Source: Acinetobacter suaedae
Lineage (GTDB): Bacteria > Pseudomonadota > Gammaproteobacteria > Pseudomonadales > Moraxellaceae
Reading direction: 5' to 3'
Assembly (NCBI RefSeq): GCF_008630915.1
Contig: NZ_CP043909.1
Coordinates: 2,976,001 to 3,040,000, forward strand
DNA length: 64,000 nucleotides
The translations under genes and the position numbers were made by a program. Shown here in pieces: positions 53,453 through 64,000 of this stretch. The first letter of the stretch is position 1. Every line of letters begins with the position of its first letter. A model generated the notes under the pieces. That model saw only the letters and a list, made by a program, of their open reading frames with translations, had not been told where the DNA came from and did not search any database.

Positions 53453-55252
53453 TCACTCATGCAAAATTTTATAAATGGTCCTTGCCATAACCTCACCCAA
53501 ACCAGGGACTAAGGTCAGCTCTTTTTCAGAGGCACTCAGCACACCTTGAATACCGCCAAAATGGGTTAACAAATCTCGACGGCGTTTTGGTCCCAATCCG
53601 GGAATGGCTTCTAAAACTGAACTACTACGGCGTTTATCACGCTTTGCACGATGTCGAGTAATGGCAAAACGATGCGCCTCATCCCGCACTTGTTGGATTA
53701 AATGCAAAGCCTTATGGTCTTCAGCAAGTTGAATCTTGGTTCCATCGGTAAAATGCAAGGTTTCTAGCCCAGGCTTACGTCCCTCACCTTTAGATACACC
53801 AATCATAAAAGCATCCAACTCAAGCTCTTGCATGACCTCCATTGCCATATGTAGCTGCCCTTTGCCCCCATCAATCAGGAGTAAATCAGGCAACATATTC
53901 TTCTTATACCGTCGAATCAGGGCTTGCCGCATTGCCGCATAGTCATCCCCGCCCGTAATATCCTGAATTGCGAATTGTCGATAATCGCGTTTTCTTGCGC
54001 CACCCTGATCAAAGACCACACATGAAGCAATCGGTGCCTCCCCCATGGTATGGCTAATATCAAAACATTCAATACGATCAATTGGGCGACCAACCACCTG
54101 CTCTAATTGATGAAAACGCTCATTTAATTCGAGATGATTGCTGAGTTTCCCTTTTATGGCATGTTGCACATTCATTTGTGCAAGTTCCTGCCATTCAGCC
54201 CGTGTTTCACGCACCTTATGTTTGATCTGGATTTTTTTATTAAAGGTCTGTTGCAAGGCTTCTTCCAATTGCTTTTTATCAGGAACCTCTAAATTTACGA
54301 TCAGCTCAACTGGAATTTCATCCGCGACTTGAAAGTAAAAATTCGCGATAAAATCACTCAACATTTGACCGAGGTCATCCCCAAGCATATCTGGAAAATA
54401 GCTTTTTCCACCCAACATCTGACCATTACGCACATACATGATCTGAACACACGTAACACCCGCTTGGTGTGCGATCGCTAAAATATCGGCTTCACCTTTA
54501 ATTTTAAAAACGGCTTGCTGGGCTTGAACTTCGCGCAATAAGGACAAACGATCTCTGTAAAAAACTGCTTTCTCAAACTCTAAGGCTTCAGCCGCTTGTT
54601 CCATTTTGCCAATCAGTTCCTGATTCAGCTCTTTGGTATCGCCTTGTAGAAAACGAATCGAATTATTTACATCTTCCTTATAGTCTTCTGGGCTAATCAA
54701 ACCAACACAGGGTGCAGTACAACGCTTGATTTGATATTGCAAACAAGGGCGCTTACGTTGGGAAAAATAGCTATTTTCACACTGACGGACATTAAACAAT
54801 TTTTGTAGTGTTAATAAAGTATCGCGAGCACTATAAGCACTTGGATAGGGCCCAAAAAATTTACCGATTTGATGTTTGCCTTTTCCCCGTCCACTCGCAA
54901 TACGTGGATAAGGTTTATCTGCTGAAACAAAGATATATACATACGACTTATCATCCCGCAGCATGATGTTATACGGTGGGCGATGCAATTTAATCAGGTT
55001 CTGTTCGAGTAATAGTGCTTCGGTTTCGGAGCGGACCACTAAAGTTTCGATGTCATATATACGCGCAACCAGTGCTTGAGTTTTTGGATGCTCAATGGTT
55101 TTGACAAAATAACTCGATACACGATTTTTAAGATTCTTCGCTTTACCGACGTAAAGCAACTCTCCATCTTTGCCCAACATTTTATAAACGCCCGGCAATT
55201 GGGTCATATGAGCAAGTATTTTTTCAATGTGTTCATGTGCGTTTGGATTCAC
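53453..55252 (-). CDS. uvrC: UvrC, excinuclease ABC subunit C
   Basis: Dual-incision nuclease of nucleotide excision repair. The 599-residue protein has an N-terminal GIY-YIG domain ([20 protein letters not shown], about 19-38, with the catalytic Tyr, Arg and Glu), the [13 protein letters not shown] cysteine region, a UVR motif (around [19 protein letters not shown]), the RNase H-like C-terminal nuclease ([31 protein letters not shown]) and a helix-hairpin-helix tail ([18 protein letters not shown]). The start is GTG at 55252; the next in-frame Met lies inside the GIY-YIG region. Confidence 0.96.
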   Translation of the reverse strand: MNPNAHEHIEKILAHMTQLPGVYKMLGKDGELLYVGKAKNLKNRVSSYFVKTIEHPKTQALVARIYDIETLVVRSETEALLLEQNLIKLHRPPYNIMLRDDKSYVYIFVSADKPYPRIASGRGKGKHQIGKFFGPYPSAYSARDTLLTLQKLFNVRQCENSYFSQRKRPCLQYQIKRCTAPCVGLISPEDYKEDVNNSIRFLQGDTKELNQELIGKMEQAAEALEFEKAVFYRDRLSLLREVQAQQAVFKIKGEADILAIAHQAGVTCVQIMYVRNGQMLGGKSYFPDMLGDDLGQMLSDFIANFYFQVADEIPVELIVNLEVPDKKQLEEALQQTFNKKIQIKHKVRETRAEWQELAQMNVQHAIKGKLSNHLELNERFHQLEQVVGRPIDRIECFDISHTMGEAPIASCVVFDQGGARKRDYRQFAIQDITGGDDYAAMRQALIRRYKKNMLPDLLLIDGGKGQLHMAMEVMQELELDAFMIGVSKGEGRKPGLETLHFTDGTKIQLAEDHKALHLIQQVRDEAHRFAITRHRAKRDKRRSSSVLEAIPGLGPKRRRDLLTHFGGIQGVLSASEKELTLVPGLGEVMARTIYKILHE

Positions 55253-55343
55253 GGCAGACTTTCATGATCAGTAATGCTTTTGATGATGTCGTTTGTATCG
55301 ATGAATTTCAAGTCCCGATGAACTGTAACTTAAACAATAAAAA

Positions 55344-55373
55344 AGCCCTGAAAACCGATAAGGTCTCAGGGCT
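55344..55373 (-). terminator. Terminator of lpxO
   Basis: AGCCCTGA (55344-55351) pairs with TCAGGGCT (55366-55373) around a 14-base loop; on the minus strand it runs into TTTTTTATTG. It lies 40 bases downstream of lpxO and upstream of uvrC. Confidence 0.8.
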
Positions 55374-55412
55374 AAATATGAAAAAATTAGCGATGAATGA
55401 TTCGACTACGTC

Positions 55413-56327
55413 TTAAAACACATAGGGGCGAATAAAGATAAGGAAGAACAAGCCCAACATGATGAACCACTTCAAAAAGTAGTACAACTGACGATTGGAC
55501 TTCTTCAAAGCTTTGGCTTTAATACGAATTTGGTAAACATAACCAAAAGCTTTATTTAAACCACCGGTTTGATCTCCAGCTTCATTTGGAGAACTTGCCG
55601 CAGTCATGACTTTTTTGCCAAACCAATGATTAAACTTTTCCATAAAACGTGTTTTGAGCGGACGTTCAACATCTGCGAAAAAGATAATACGGTTTTGGTC
55701 TGTGGTATTTTCAGCGTAGTGAATATAAGTTTCATCAAATACTACACTTTCACCATCTCGCCATGAGTAACGCTCACCATCCACATCAATAAAACAACGA
55801 TCATCATTTGGTGTAATTAAACCTAAATGATAACGCAACGAACCCGCATAAGGATCACGATGTCGTACCAAACGACTATCAGGCGCAAGCTCAGTAAACA
55901 TTGCGGCTTTGATGGTTGGTAAAGTCTTTAATAATGCAGTTGTTTTCGGGCAAAGTTCTGCTGCCGATGGATGCGCCGAATCATACCATTTCAAGTAGAA
56001 ACGTTTCCAACCTGTTTTAAAGAAGGAGTTAAAACCCAAGTCATCATAGGTACTGGACGCTTTAATACCGCCTTTGTCATACAATGCTTTTGCTTCATCA
56101 CGAATCATTTCCCAGTTTTCATCAAGAACTTTTAAGTCCTTGAAATGCTGCGTGTCGATATACGGCTGATTCGGCACTTTGGAAAACATGTACATTAAAA
56201 AATTGATTGGCGCGAGAATCGTAGAATGGTCAAAAAACTGACGATAAAACGAATGCTTTACTTTACCACGGCGCTGAATATACAACGCAGAAATGATAAA
56301 AATCGCTAATATGATCCACTTAATCAT
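55413..56327 (-). CDS. lpxO: LpxO-type lipid A 2-hydroxylase (aspartyl/asparaginyl beta-hydroxylase family)
   Basis: Fe(II)/2-oxoglutarate dioxygenase that hydroxylates an acyl chain of lipid A. The protein has 304 residues from ATG 56327 (MIKWIILAIFIISALYI), which begins directly with the N-terminal membrane anchor as in known LpxO; a GTG at 56339 would add four residues. The iron ligands and co-substrate residues are visible in LVRHRDPYAGSLRYHLGLI (HxD) and VFDETYIHYAENTTDQNRII (distal His and Arg), about residues 152-225. A second hydrophobic segment (FLKWFIMLGLFFLIFI) closes the protein. Affects envelope stability and resistance to cationic peptides. Confidence 0.92.
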   Translation of the reverse strand: MIKWIILAIFIISALYIQRRGKVKHSFYRQFFDHSTILAPINFLMYMFSKVPNQPYIDTQHFKDLKVLDENWEMIRDEAKALYDKGGIKASSTYDDLGFNSFFKTGWKRFYLKWYDSAHPSAAELCPKTTALLKTLPTIKAAMFTELAPDSRLVRHRDPYAGSLRYHLGLITPNDDRCFIDVDGERYSWRDGESVVFDETYIHYAENTTDQNRIIFFADVERPLKTRFMEKFNHWFGKKVMTAASSPNEAGDQTGGLNKAFGYVYQIRIKAKALKKSNRQLYYFLKWFIMLGLFFLIFIRPYVF

Positions 56328-56493
56328 ATAGTTACTCACTTTTGGATATTAATTAAAATATCGCAATAGAATTTTAAACTTTAGAAGTGAGGTGATATTA
56401 GCAAATTCAAAAAAAAAAATCAGATCAAGTTAATATAACAACCATGGATATCTCAAAACATTAATTTTAAGATATCCATATACTGAATATGTT

Positions 56494-57513
56494 TTAGTTT
56501 TTATAAGGCTGCCAATCTAAAGACGATAAAGCGTAGAGAGCTTCAGCTGCTTTTTCATTATACACATAACAACCTGATTTTAATTGAGCAATTTTCAATT
56601 TTGCTTTACGGATCTGCTCTGGTTCATTCACATTTTTTAAATAAGTTTCCCAATGTCCAATTTCTTTCTTCGCAGTCCATTCAATGCTACTGGTATAATC
56701 AGCTCCATAAGTTTGACCTTGATATTCAACAGCCACACTATTATTAGCTGCAAAGCCTAAACTTGTATTGTAAATGGTTGTCCAAGATACGCCTTGCCAT
56801 CCCCCATTAGCTGCTCTATACGTAAAAACAAATGGGTTTTTTTCAATCAGATCAAATAAATACCATTCATTCTCTAGATTAAAATCCTCAAAACTCTGTT
56901 CAATCATCGTTTTTTGACTGAAAGCAAACGTATCTTGATTCGATTTTCTCGATACCAAACGATAGCACGCGCTTCCAGCAGGAAATACCTTATTCCCATG
57001 AACATTTAAGAATATCTCAGCATTTCCCAAAGCAAACTCATCAAAGCCCAAAGTTCGGTAATTAGGCAATACAGTATCGAACATATTTTTGTTTGTGAGA
57101 TCAACACGCTCAAGTTTCCAATCTTCTTTGACATCACCAATGACATTATATGTCCAATCGGTCATTGAATGAATATTCATCACTTTAGTTGCGATATCAG
57201 TCGGTAAATAAAGCTTTTTCTCAGTTAATAAATATGAGTTTAATGGTTGATTTGATTCTGGGTCCTTAACTTGCTTATTAAAAATTTCGAATGCGCCAAA
57301 AGATAAAGAATCCCCTACTTCAATACTTATATCATCATCTTCATATATGGAAATTTCATGATCCATAAAATAATAACGTGTACCATTGGAAGTGAGGTCC
57401 TGTGTCCCATCTCCACCTGATTTGTTATTACTTGAACTATCACCACCACCTCCTCCACACGCGCTTAGCATGAATGGAAGCATTGCCAAAACAACAAATT
57501 TATTTTTTAACAT
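56494..57513 (-). CDS. Putative lipoprotein, unknown function
   Basis: A 339-residue exported protein. The signal peptide MLKNKFVVLAMLPFMLSAC ends in the lipobox LSAC (Cys 19), followed by a Gly/Ser/Asn-rich linker (about residues 20-45) and a mixed domain rich in Trp, Tyr and Asn without recognisable motif. One Cys pair (near residues 185 and 315) could form a disulfide. Coding sequence and flanks are AT-rich. It stands alone between lpxO and the divergent fadBA operon. No function can be assigned. Confidence 0.75.
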   Translation of the reverse strand: MLKNKFVVLAMLPFMLSACGGGGGDSSSNNKSGGDGTQDLTSNGTRYYFMDHEISIYEDDDISIEVGDSLSFGAFEIFNKQVKDPESNQPLNSYLLTEKKLYLPTDIATKVMNIHSMTDWTYNVIGDVKEDWKLERVDLTNKNMFDTVLPNYRTLGFDEFALGNAEIFLNVHGNKVFPAGSACYRLVSRKSNQDTFAFSQKTMIEQSFEDFNLENEWYLFDLIEKNPFVFTYRAANGGWQGVSWTTIYNTSLGFAANNSVAVEYQGQTYGADYTSSIEWTAKKEIGHWETYLKNVNEPEQIRKAKLKIAQLKSGCYVYNEKAAEALYALSSLDWQPYKN

Positions 57514-57972
57514 AAGACTACTTTCTTAAACATTTTTATAACACAAATACTACCTATAGATAAAAATATAGACAATACCTTCTGTCCAACAACACATAAA
57601 AAATTCTTGTTTTTTTATTACGAGTTCAAAAATACTTAATCACTTAGATTACCTTTATCTTGATCCAAAAAACTCACCGTTTTTAAAGTAAATAAGCCAC
57701 ATCACATCATGACTACAATACATAGCAAAAATATCGTATCTCTATATTTTTAATAATTTTTTCAAAAACATAAAATTAAAATTTGGAATCTACAAATATA
57801 ACTTATATTTCCACATAAAAATTTGATGACCACTGCGTCACGGCTTGATACAACTTTGTTATGCCCTTTTTAGATATAGTTATCGTAAGATTACCGAAGC
57901 GTTTTTGCGACCTAACAGGCGCATAAGCTTTATGACATCAACTTAGAATCCTCCACAACAAGGAGATCAGGC
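57514..57972. promoter_or_regulatory. Divergent control region lipoprotein / fadBA
   Basis: A 459-base gap, very AT-rich in the first 300 bases, then TATAGT at 57875-57880 as a possible -10 box about 95 bases before fadB, without a convincing -35. The fadB RBS AAGGAG (57960-57965) is strong. No FadR- or PsrA-type palindrome and no small gene is recognised. Confidence 0.35.
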
Positions 57973-60126
57973 ATGATCCACGCTGGCAATGCCATTACCG
58001 TCCAAATGCTTGCGGACGGAATTGCAGAATTCCGCTTTGACTTACAAGGTGAGTCGGTTAATAAATTTAACCGTGCGACCATTGAAGACTTCCAAGCAGC
58101 AATTGCTGCGGTTAAAGCCAATAACGATATTAAAGGCTTAGTTGTTACTTCTGGAAAATCAACATTTATCGTTGGTGCAGATATTACTGAATTTGGCGAA
58201 AACTTCGCTGCTGGTGAACAAGCAATTGTTGACTGGCTTATGCCTGTACATGAGATCTTCAATAGCTTTGAAGATTTAGACATCCCTAAAGTTGCTGCTA
58301 TCAATGGCATGGCGCTTGGTGGTGGTTTTGAAATGTGCTTAGTATGTGACTATCGTGTCATGTCTGAGCAAGCACAAGTTGGCTTACCAGAAATCAAACT
58401 CGGTATCTATCCTGGTTTTGGTGGTAGCGTTCGTTTAAGCCGTTTGATCGGTATCGACAATGCCGTTGAATGGATGGCAATGGCGAATCCGAAGAAGCCA
58501 GCTGCTGCACTTAAAGATGGTGCTGTAGATGCAGTTGTTGCTGCTGACAAGCTTCAAGAAGCTGCTGTTGATTTAGTTAAACAAGCCATTGCTGGTCGTT
58601 TAAACTGGAAAGCAAAGCGTCAAGAAAAATTAGACGCAATTAAATTGAACCCGCTTGAACAAATGATGGCGTTCAATACAGCGAAAGGTGCGGTCCTTGC
58701 TAAAGCAAACCCTGCACAATACCCTGCTCCTAAATTATTGCTTGATTCATTACAAGCAGGTGCAAGCTCAACTCGTGATGACGCATTAAAAGCAGAAGCT
58801 CAAGGTTTCGCTAAAGCGGCGATCACACCACAAGCTGGCGCACTTATCGGTTTATTCATCAACGATCAAGTTGTGAAGAAAACTGCGAAAAAATATGAAA
58901 AAGGTGCTCATCCTGTAAACCAAGCAGCTGTATTAGGTGCTGGTATTATGGGTGGTGGTATTGCTTACCAAGCGGCAAGCAAAGGCACTCCAATCATCAT
59001 GAAAGATATTGGTAACCCACAACTTGCATTAGGTATGAAAGAAGCGAATGGCTTGCTAACAAAGCAAGTTGAACGCAAGAAAATGAAACCTGCGCAAATG
59101 GGTGAAACTCTTGCTCGTATCCGTCCTACTTTAAGCTACGATGAGTTTAAAGAAGTAGATATCGTGATCGAAGCGGTAACTGAAAATCCTAAAGTAAAAG
59201 AAATCGTACTTGCAGACACTGAAAAGAATGTTCGTGAAAACACGATCATCGCATCGAATACATCTACGATCTCGATTACGCGTTTAGCAAAAGCATTACA
59301 ACGCCCTGAAAATTTCGTTGGTATGCACTTCTTCAACCCAGTACATATGATGCCACTGGTTGAAGTGATTCGTGGTGAGAAAACTTCTGATGAAGCAATC
59401 GCGACAACTGTTGTTCTTGCTCAGAAAATGGGTAAAACACCAATCGTGGTAAACGACTGCCCAGGTTTCTTGGTAAACCGCGTATTGTTCCCTTACTTCG
59501 GTGCATTCGACTTACTCGTTAAAGACGGTGCTGACTTCCAGCAAGTTGATAATGTGATGGCGAAATTTGGCTGGCCAATGGGTCCTGCATACTTGATCGA
59601 CGTTGTTGGTATCGATACAGGTGTACATGGCGCAGAAGTGATGGCTGAAGGTTTCCCTGACCGTATGAAGCCAGATTACAAAGGTTCTATCCAAGCGATG
59701 TACGAAGCAAAACGTCTTGGTCAAAAGAACGATGTTGGTTTCTACAAATATGTGTTAGACAAGAAAGGTAAAAAAGCGAAAACTGTTGATCCAACAGCTT
59801 ACGAAATCATTGCGCCTTTCGTGACTAGCGAAAAACGCGAATTTGATCCACAAGAAATCATTGACCGTATGATGCTTGCTTTCTGTAACGAAACAGTTCG
59901 TTGCTTAGAAGACAACATCGTTGCAACTGCTTCTGAAGCAGATATGGCGATGATCATGGGTGTAGGTTTCCCTCCATTCCGTGGTGGTCCATGCCGTTAT
60001 ATCGACCAAACAGGTGTTGCTGAATACGTTGCGCTTTGCGACAAATATGCACACTTAGGTAAGGCTTATGAAGCGCCACAGATGTTGCGTGACATGGCTG
60101 CTAATAACACAAAATTCTACGGTTAA
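57973..60126 (+). CDS. fadB: FadB, multifunctional fatty-acid oxidation alpha subunit
   Basis: Enoyl-CoA hydratase, 3-hydroxyacyl-CoA dehydrogenase and isomerase of aerobic beta-oxidation. The 717-residue protein has an N-terminal crotonase domain ([48 protein letters not shown], with both catalytic Glu) and from about residue 310 the dehydrogenase domain with the NAD motif [46 protein letters not shown] and [24 protein letters not shown] lies eight bases before the ATG. Its bases are biased to strongly used codons, suggesting high expression. fadA follows after 12 bases. Confidence 0.97.
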   Translation: MIHAGNAITVQMLADGIAEFRFDLQGESVNKFNRATIEDFQAAIAAVKANNDIKGLVVTSGKSTFIVGADITEFGENFAAGEQAIVDWLMPVHEIFNSFEDLDIPKVAAINGMALGGGFEMCLVCDYRVMSEQAQVGLPEIKLGIYPGFGGSVRLSRLIGIDNAVEWMAMANPKKPAAALKDGAVDAVVAADKLQEAAVDLVKQAIAGRLNWKAKRQEKLDAIKLNPLEQMMAFNTAKGAVLAKANPAQYPAPKLLLDSLQAGASSTRDDALKAEAQGFAKAAITPQAGALIGLFINDQVVKKTAKKYEKGAHPVNQAAVLGAGIMGGGIAYQAASKGTPIIMKDIGNPQLALGMKEANGLLTKQVERKKMKPAQMGETLARIRPTLSYDEFKEVDIVIEAVTENPKVKEIVLADTEKNVRENTIIASNTSTISITRLAKALQRPENFVGMHFFNPVHMMPLVEVIRGEKTSDEAIATTVVLAQKMGKTPIVVNDCPGFLVNRVLFPYFGAFDLLVKDGADFQQVDNVMAKFGWPMGPAYLIDVVGIDTGVHGAEVMAEGFPDRMKPDYKGSIQAMYEAKRLGQKNDVGFYKYVLDKKGKKAKTVDPTAYEIIAPFVTSEKREFDPQEIIDRMMLAFCNETVRCLEDNIVATASEADMAMIMGVGFPPFRGGPCRYIDQTGVAEYVALCDKYAHLGKAYEAPQMLRDMAANNTKFYG

Positions 60127-60138
60127 GGAGCGACGTGA

Positions 60139-61311
<1,173 letters not shown>

Positions 61312-61333
61312 TTCTTAAATACGTGAGAAAAAG

Positions 61334-61362
61334 AACCCCGCTTAATGCGGGGTTTCTTTTTT
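61334..61362 (+). terminator. Terminator of fadBA
   Basis: AACCCCGC (61334-61341) and GCGGGGTT (61347-61354) form an 8-bp stem with a five-base loop, followed by TCTTTTTT (61355-61362). The purine side also gives a T-rich tract on the minus strand, so it may serve the convergent gene at 61380 as well. Confidence 0.85.
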
Positions 61363-61379
61363 AAAGCTAATTTCAAATC

Positions 61380-61892
61380 TTAGGGTGTGAAAAACTGGTT
61401 TTGTTGTCCTCTCAATCCATCTTCAATTTGCTTTTGCAATTTCAAGATATCATCCATATTGATCTTAATCGTTCCATCTCGGATACCCATGATATTATTA
61501 CGATCAATATTCAAAGGTTCCAACATTTTGAATACACCTGTGGTTGGATCAGACGATTGAAATCCTCTCGCCACAGCTAAAATATATTGCTGTAATATCG
61601 GTGATAGCTGAGATAAATCTGGTTCAGCCGTTTTAGGCTGATAATTAACTGTAGTTATCCCCTCATTTACACCAGCATTCTGCATATCACTATGTACTTT
61701 ATAAATATGATGCTGCAATGCTTCACGTACTTTTTCATCTTCTTGAAACGGAATAAAGCCCACTTCTTCACGTAGCTCAGATTCAGCCATAATTTTAATG
61801 GTTGGTAATGTCACAACGTCATTTGCTTGAACCGTTGATAAGCCCATAGCAATCAATACGGCGATACAAGCTGATCGTTTTAGAAAGTTCAT
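61380..61892 (-). CDS. Small exported protein with TonB-box-like N-terminus, unknown function
   Basis: A 170-residue protein with a Sec signal peptide (MNFLKRSACIAVLIAMGLSTVQAN, cleavage after VQA). The mature N-terminus reads VVTLPTIKIMAESE, which resembles the TonB-box region of TonB-dependent receptors in this genus, but the rest is a short helical domain (LQHHIYKVHSDMQNAG, ILQQYILAVARGFQ, DDILKLQKQIEDGLRG) and no plug or barrel follows. Start ATG at 61892 has GGAGTGA upstream. Convergent with fadBA. No function known. Confidence 0.75.
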   Translation of the reverse strand: MNFLKRSACIAVLIAMGLSTVQANDVVTLPTIKIMAESELREEVGFIPFQEDEKVREALQHHIYKVHSDMQNAGVNEGITTVNYQPKTAEPDLSQLSPILQQYILAVARGFQSSDPTTGVFKMLEPLNIDRNNIMGIRDGTIKINMDDILKLQKQIEDGLRGQQNQFFTP

Positions 61893-62113
61893 GGCTCACT
61901 CCAAAATCAGTCACTCAATAGAAAGATAATGAGTTAAATGAAAGCACCTAATAATAGGCTACAACAAAGTTCGACTTGATTCAGTAAGGCTCAGATAAAC
62001 GGTAAATATCAAGTTAATAACCCAACAAAATGTAGTAAAAATTAATGATAGCTATTTACTTAAATACATTATTTATCCATAATTTTACAAAAATTTACTC
62101 AACTAAAGTACGC

Positions 62114-62965
62114 ATGAAAAATTTCCTACTATGTTTAACACTTGGGCTTTCTATCACGGGCTGTGCAACCACAAAAATCTCTACAGAAGAACGCAATAAG
62201 TTGAACCAAACTCAAGCATTGCTTAAAACTAATCCAGTTGCTGTCATCTCAGATGGATGTTTAATTCGAAGTGAGTTAGGAACTAGTCTAATTGAAGGTG
62301 AACAATCTCGTTTAACTGCACAGAAATTTGCCGAATTGCTCTCCAGTCAACTGAATGAACAAGGTGTAAAGGTCGGACATAAAATCATGCCTTTTGTATG
62401 TGGTTTCATGCCCGAAGAGCAAGTTAAAAAATATGACTATAGATTAGATAATGAAGCTAAACGTGCTGAAATTAAAAACTATCCACTCGTTTCTCTAGAA
62501 AACAAAACGTTGTCAGAACAACAACAGCAAGCATTATTAAATCTTACACAAAGCTTTAATAAACAAGCGGTCCTAGCACTTAAAAATGCAAAAGAAAAAA
62601 AGCCTGTAAGCAATCTACTTGAACTAAGTGATCAGGATATAACTGCACTTAAAAATCTAACTCAATCTGATTATGTATTTATAGCATCTGTTACAGGTAC
62701 AGATGCTTCATTTGGTAAAAAGTTTGCTGCTGGGGCATTAAGTGTCGGTGTGAGCCTAGCTACAGTCGGCGCTGGTAGTGGTTTCGTAACCGCTTATATC
62801 CCACAGGAAGGTCAACAATATGTTGTGCACATTGTCGACTTAAATAGTAAGACGATCATGTGGACAAAAGGTGGAATGCTCATGGGTAAACCGTACTCTA
62901 GGAAGAATCACTCCATTGAAGCTAAAGCTATTTTAAATCCTTTATTTGAAGTGGCAAGCAAATAA
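62114..62965 (+). CDS. Putative lipoprotein, unknown function
   Basis: A 283-residue protein from ATG 62114 with a lipoprotein signal peptide (MKNFLLCLTLGLSITGC, lipobox SITGC, Cys 17). An in-frame ATG at 62045 would place 23 hydrophilic residues ahead of the signal and is rejected. The C-terminal part has the pattern SDYVFIASVTGTD...VSLATVGAGSGFVTAYI...YVVHIVDLNSKTIMWTKG, an alternation of strands and a hydrophobic hairpin similar in layout to CsgG/DUF799-like periplasmic lipoproteins. Two Cys (near residues 58 and 103) may pair. Function not assigned. Confidence 0.75.
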   Translation: MKNFLLCLTLGLSITGCATTKISTEERNKLNQTQALLKTNPVAVISDGCLIRSELGTSLIEGEQSRLTAQKFAELLSSQLNEQGVKVGHKIMPFVCGFMPEEQVKKYDYRLDNEAKRAEIKNYPLVSLENKTLSEQQQQALLNLTQSFNKQAVLALKNAKEKKPVSNLLELSDQDITALKNLTQSDYVFIASVTGTDASFGKKFAAGALSVGVSLATVGAGSGFVTAYIPQEGQQYVVHIVDLNSKTIMWTKGGMLMGKPYSRKNHSIEAKAILNPLFEVASK

Positions 62966-62976
62966 ATCTATATCGA

Positions 62977-63048
62977 AGAAACGAATTTCCCCTTAAATTA
63001 AATACATTAAGTCTAGTTTGAGGGGTATTGTGTTTCTTTAGAAAGAAA
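62977..63048 (+). terminator. Nested inverted repeat downstream of the lipoprotein gene
   Basis: AGAAAC/GTTTCT (62977-62982, 63032-63037) encloses CCCCT/AGGGG (62989-62993, 63021-63025) with symmetric six-base internal loops. The right outer arm overlaps a second small palindrome TTTCTTT/AAAGAAA (63033-63048). Possibly a terminator or 3' structure. Confidence 0.35.
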
Positions 63049-63188
63049 TCACTTATCGATAAATAACAACTCGGATCAGAATTTTCCATAAAACTAATTC
63101 AGTTGATTAATGCATATAAAACAATTGCTGGCTTTCATGCATTTTTTTATTTATTCTTTTTTATAATGATCAGAAGCGTAAAATAAGA

Positions 63189-63908
63189 ATGAATTTAAAA
63201 TCCTTAAATCAAAATATTTTAACTTGTACCCTATGCTCAACCCTCTTTCTTACAGCTTGTGCATCAAATAGAGTGGGTGACTCAACAAGAGACTTCTTTA
63301 CAAAATATGAATCTGGACATGAATGGATCACGATTCTTGAAGATGATGTAGTCGCTTTTGGTAAGCCTTCTATTGCATTACCGAATGAACCCGCTGATAG
63401 TATTGTCATTGCAGGAAAGCAGTATAGTTATGTGATTACTCAAGGTGGCACTGAACTTATCCAACTGATCAGCCAACTTGATCCAAAGCATATTCAAATT
63501 GACCGTGACTTAAATTTCAATGCTCCCGAACAAAATAGCCCACATTTTTATGGAAATTTTAGATTTTCTTATACTCCCCCAAATGGAAAATTAAACGAAA
63601 AAGAAGCAACATTATTTAAAAAATACGGTGTCCAACCTTGTAGTTGTATAGAAAAAATACGGCCTGCCACCTTTGATCTCAAACTAAGAGGTAAGGTTTA
63701 CCCAGTTGCAAAAAATATTGATACATTAACTCCCTTATCCAAACCCTACCATGTCAAGATTCAGTACCTTTACTATAAAAGTGAAACTGTGAAACGATCC
63801 AAGAAAGAGATATTGCAGCAGTTACCGATACTCCCTCTTGCCATTGCATTCGATGTGGTTATGTTACCGTTTCAAGCAATAGGGCTAACAAATGAAGTAT
63901 GGAAATAG
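63189..63908 (+). CDS. Putative lipoprotein, unknown function
   Basis: A 239-residue protein with a lipoprotein-type signal peptide (NQNILTCTLCSTLFLTAC, lipobox LTAC, Cys about residue 24). The mature part contains ITILEDDVVAFGKPSIALP and YSYVITQGGTELIQLISQLDP and ends with a hydrophobic stretch ILPLAIAFDVVMLPFQAIGL that could be a C-terminal membrane helix. A CSC pair (PCSCIEK) lies in the middle. The stretch upstream is AT-rich without clear RBS. No family is recognised. Confidence 0.72.
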   Translation: MNLKSLNQNILTCTLCSTLFLTACASNRVGDSTRDFFTKYESGHEWITILEDDVVAFGKPSIALPNEPADSIVIAGKQYSYVITQGGTELIQLISQLDPKHIQIDRDLNFNAPEQNSPHFYGNFRFSYTPPNGKLNEKEATLFKKYGVQPCSCIEKIRPATFDLKLRGKVYPVAKNIDTLTPLSKPYHVKIQYLYYKSETVKRSKKEILQQLPILPLAIAFDVVMLPFQAIGLTNEVWK

Positions 63909-63985
63909 CAACATATAACGCGTTCATTCTTACTATACTGATGATCACTTGTGTAAATTATTTTTTATATTGCTAGGAGAGATGG

Positions 63986-64000
63986 ATGTTCCCAATACAC
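63986..64000 (+). CDS. Possible start of a gene cut by the right window edge
   Basis: ATG at 63986 is preceded by AGGAGA (63975-63980) at suitable spacing and opens MFPIH before the window ends. Only the ribosome binding site supports it; an ATG at 63982 in another frame is also possible. Confidence 0.3.

Overview
The window is bacterial chromosome from a gammaproteobacterium of the genus Acinetobacter. This is inferred from AT-rich coding style, a two-domain polyphosphate:AMP phosphotransferase, the gene neighbourhoods (recC-recB, ubiE-ubiJ-ubiB, pilB-pilC-pilD-coaE, tpiA-secG-tRNA-rimP-nusA-infB-rbfA, fadB-fadA) and Acinetobacter-type lipoproteins. The species cannot be fixed from the sequence alone. 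There is no prophage, insertion sequence, CRISPR array or rRNA operon; most of the window is core genome.

Left part (1-22.3 kb): recB (cut by the window edge) and recC on the minus strand; a small helical protein gene; a citrate-type MFS symporter; pap for polyphosphate-driven AMP phosphorylation (minus); a FFLEELY-type protein; the ubiquinone genes ubiE-ubiJ-ubiB; and a nitrate-type ABC importer (SBP, permease, ATPase). The importer is preceded by a sigma-54 promoter and a two-hairpin leader that looks like an ANTAR-protein antitermination target. Then come an FAD monooxygenase gene broken by an in-frame amber codon, a VOC protein, hisIE, a UvrD-like helicase and an AAA/ABC-type ATPase with degenerate catalytic motifs.

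Middle part (22.5-44.7 kb): a complete Mrp/Pha-type multisubunit cation/proton antiporter operon (AB fusion, C, D, E, F, G). On the minus strand follow the transcription/translation cluster tpiA, secG, tRNA-Leu(GAG), two identical initiator tRNAs, rimP, nusA, infB and rbfA. The type IV pilus genes pilB-pilC-pilD and coaE lie on the plus strand, then an EamA transporter, rlmB and ppnP (minus), and recN (plus).

Right part (44.8-64 kb): yqgE-ruvX; an AaeXAB-like aromatic-acid efflux operon (FUSC, DUF1656, HlyD adaptor) divergent from an IclR regulator with a palindromic candidate operator between them; an orphan beta-propeller-like protein; pgsA; an acyl-CoA thioesterase; uvrC; lpxO; a lipoprotein of unknown function; the fatty-acid oxidation operon fadB-fadA; and a tail of three small exported proteins or lipoproteins of unknown function.

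No complete new multi-gene system is convincingly visible. The best leads are the sigma-54 plus ANTAR-type leader of the nitrate operon, the helicase next to a catalytically degenerate ATPase, an in-frame palindromic repeat inside recC, the 5'-leader hairpins of the citrate transporter and the Mrp operon, and the orphan beta-propeller gene.
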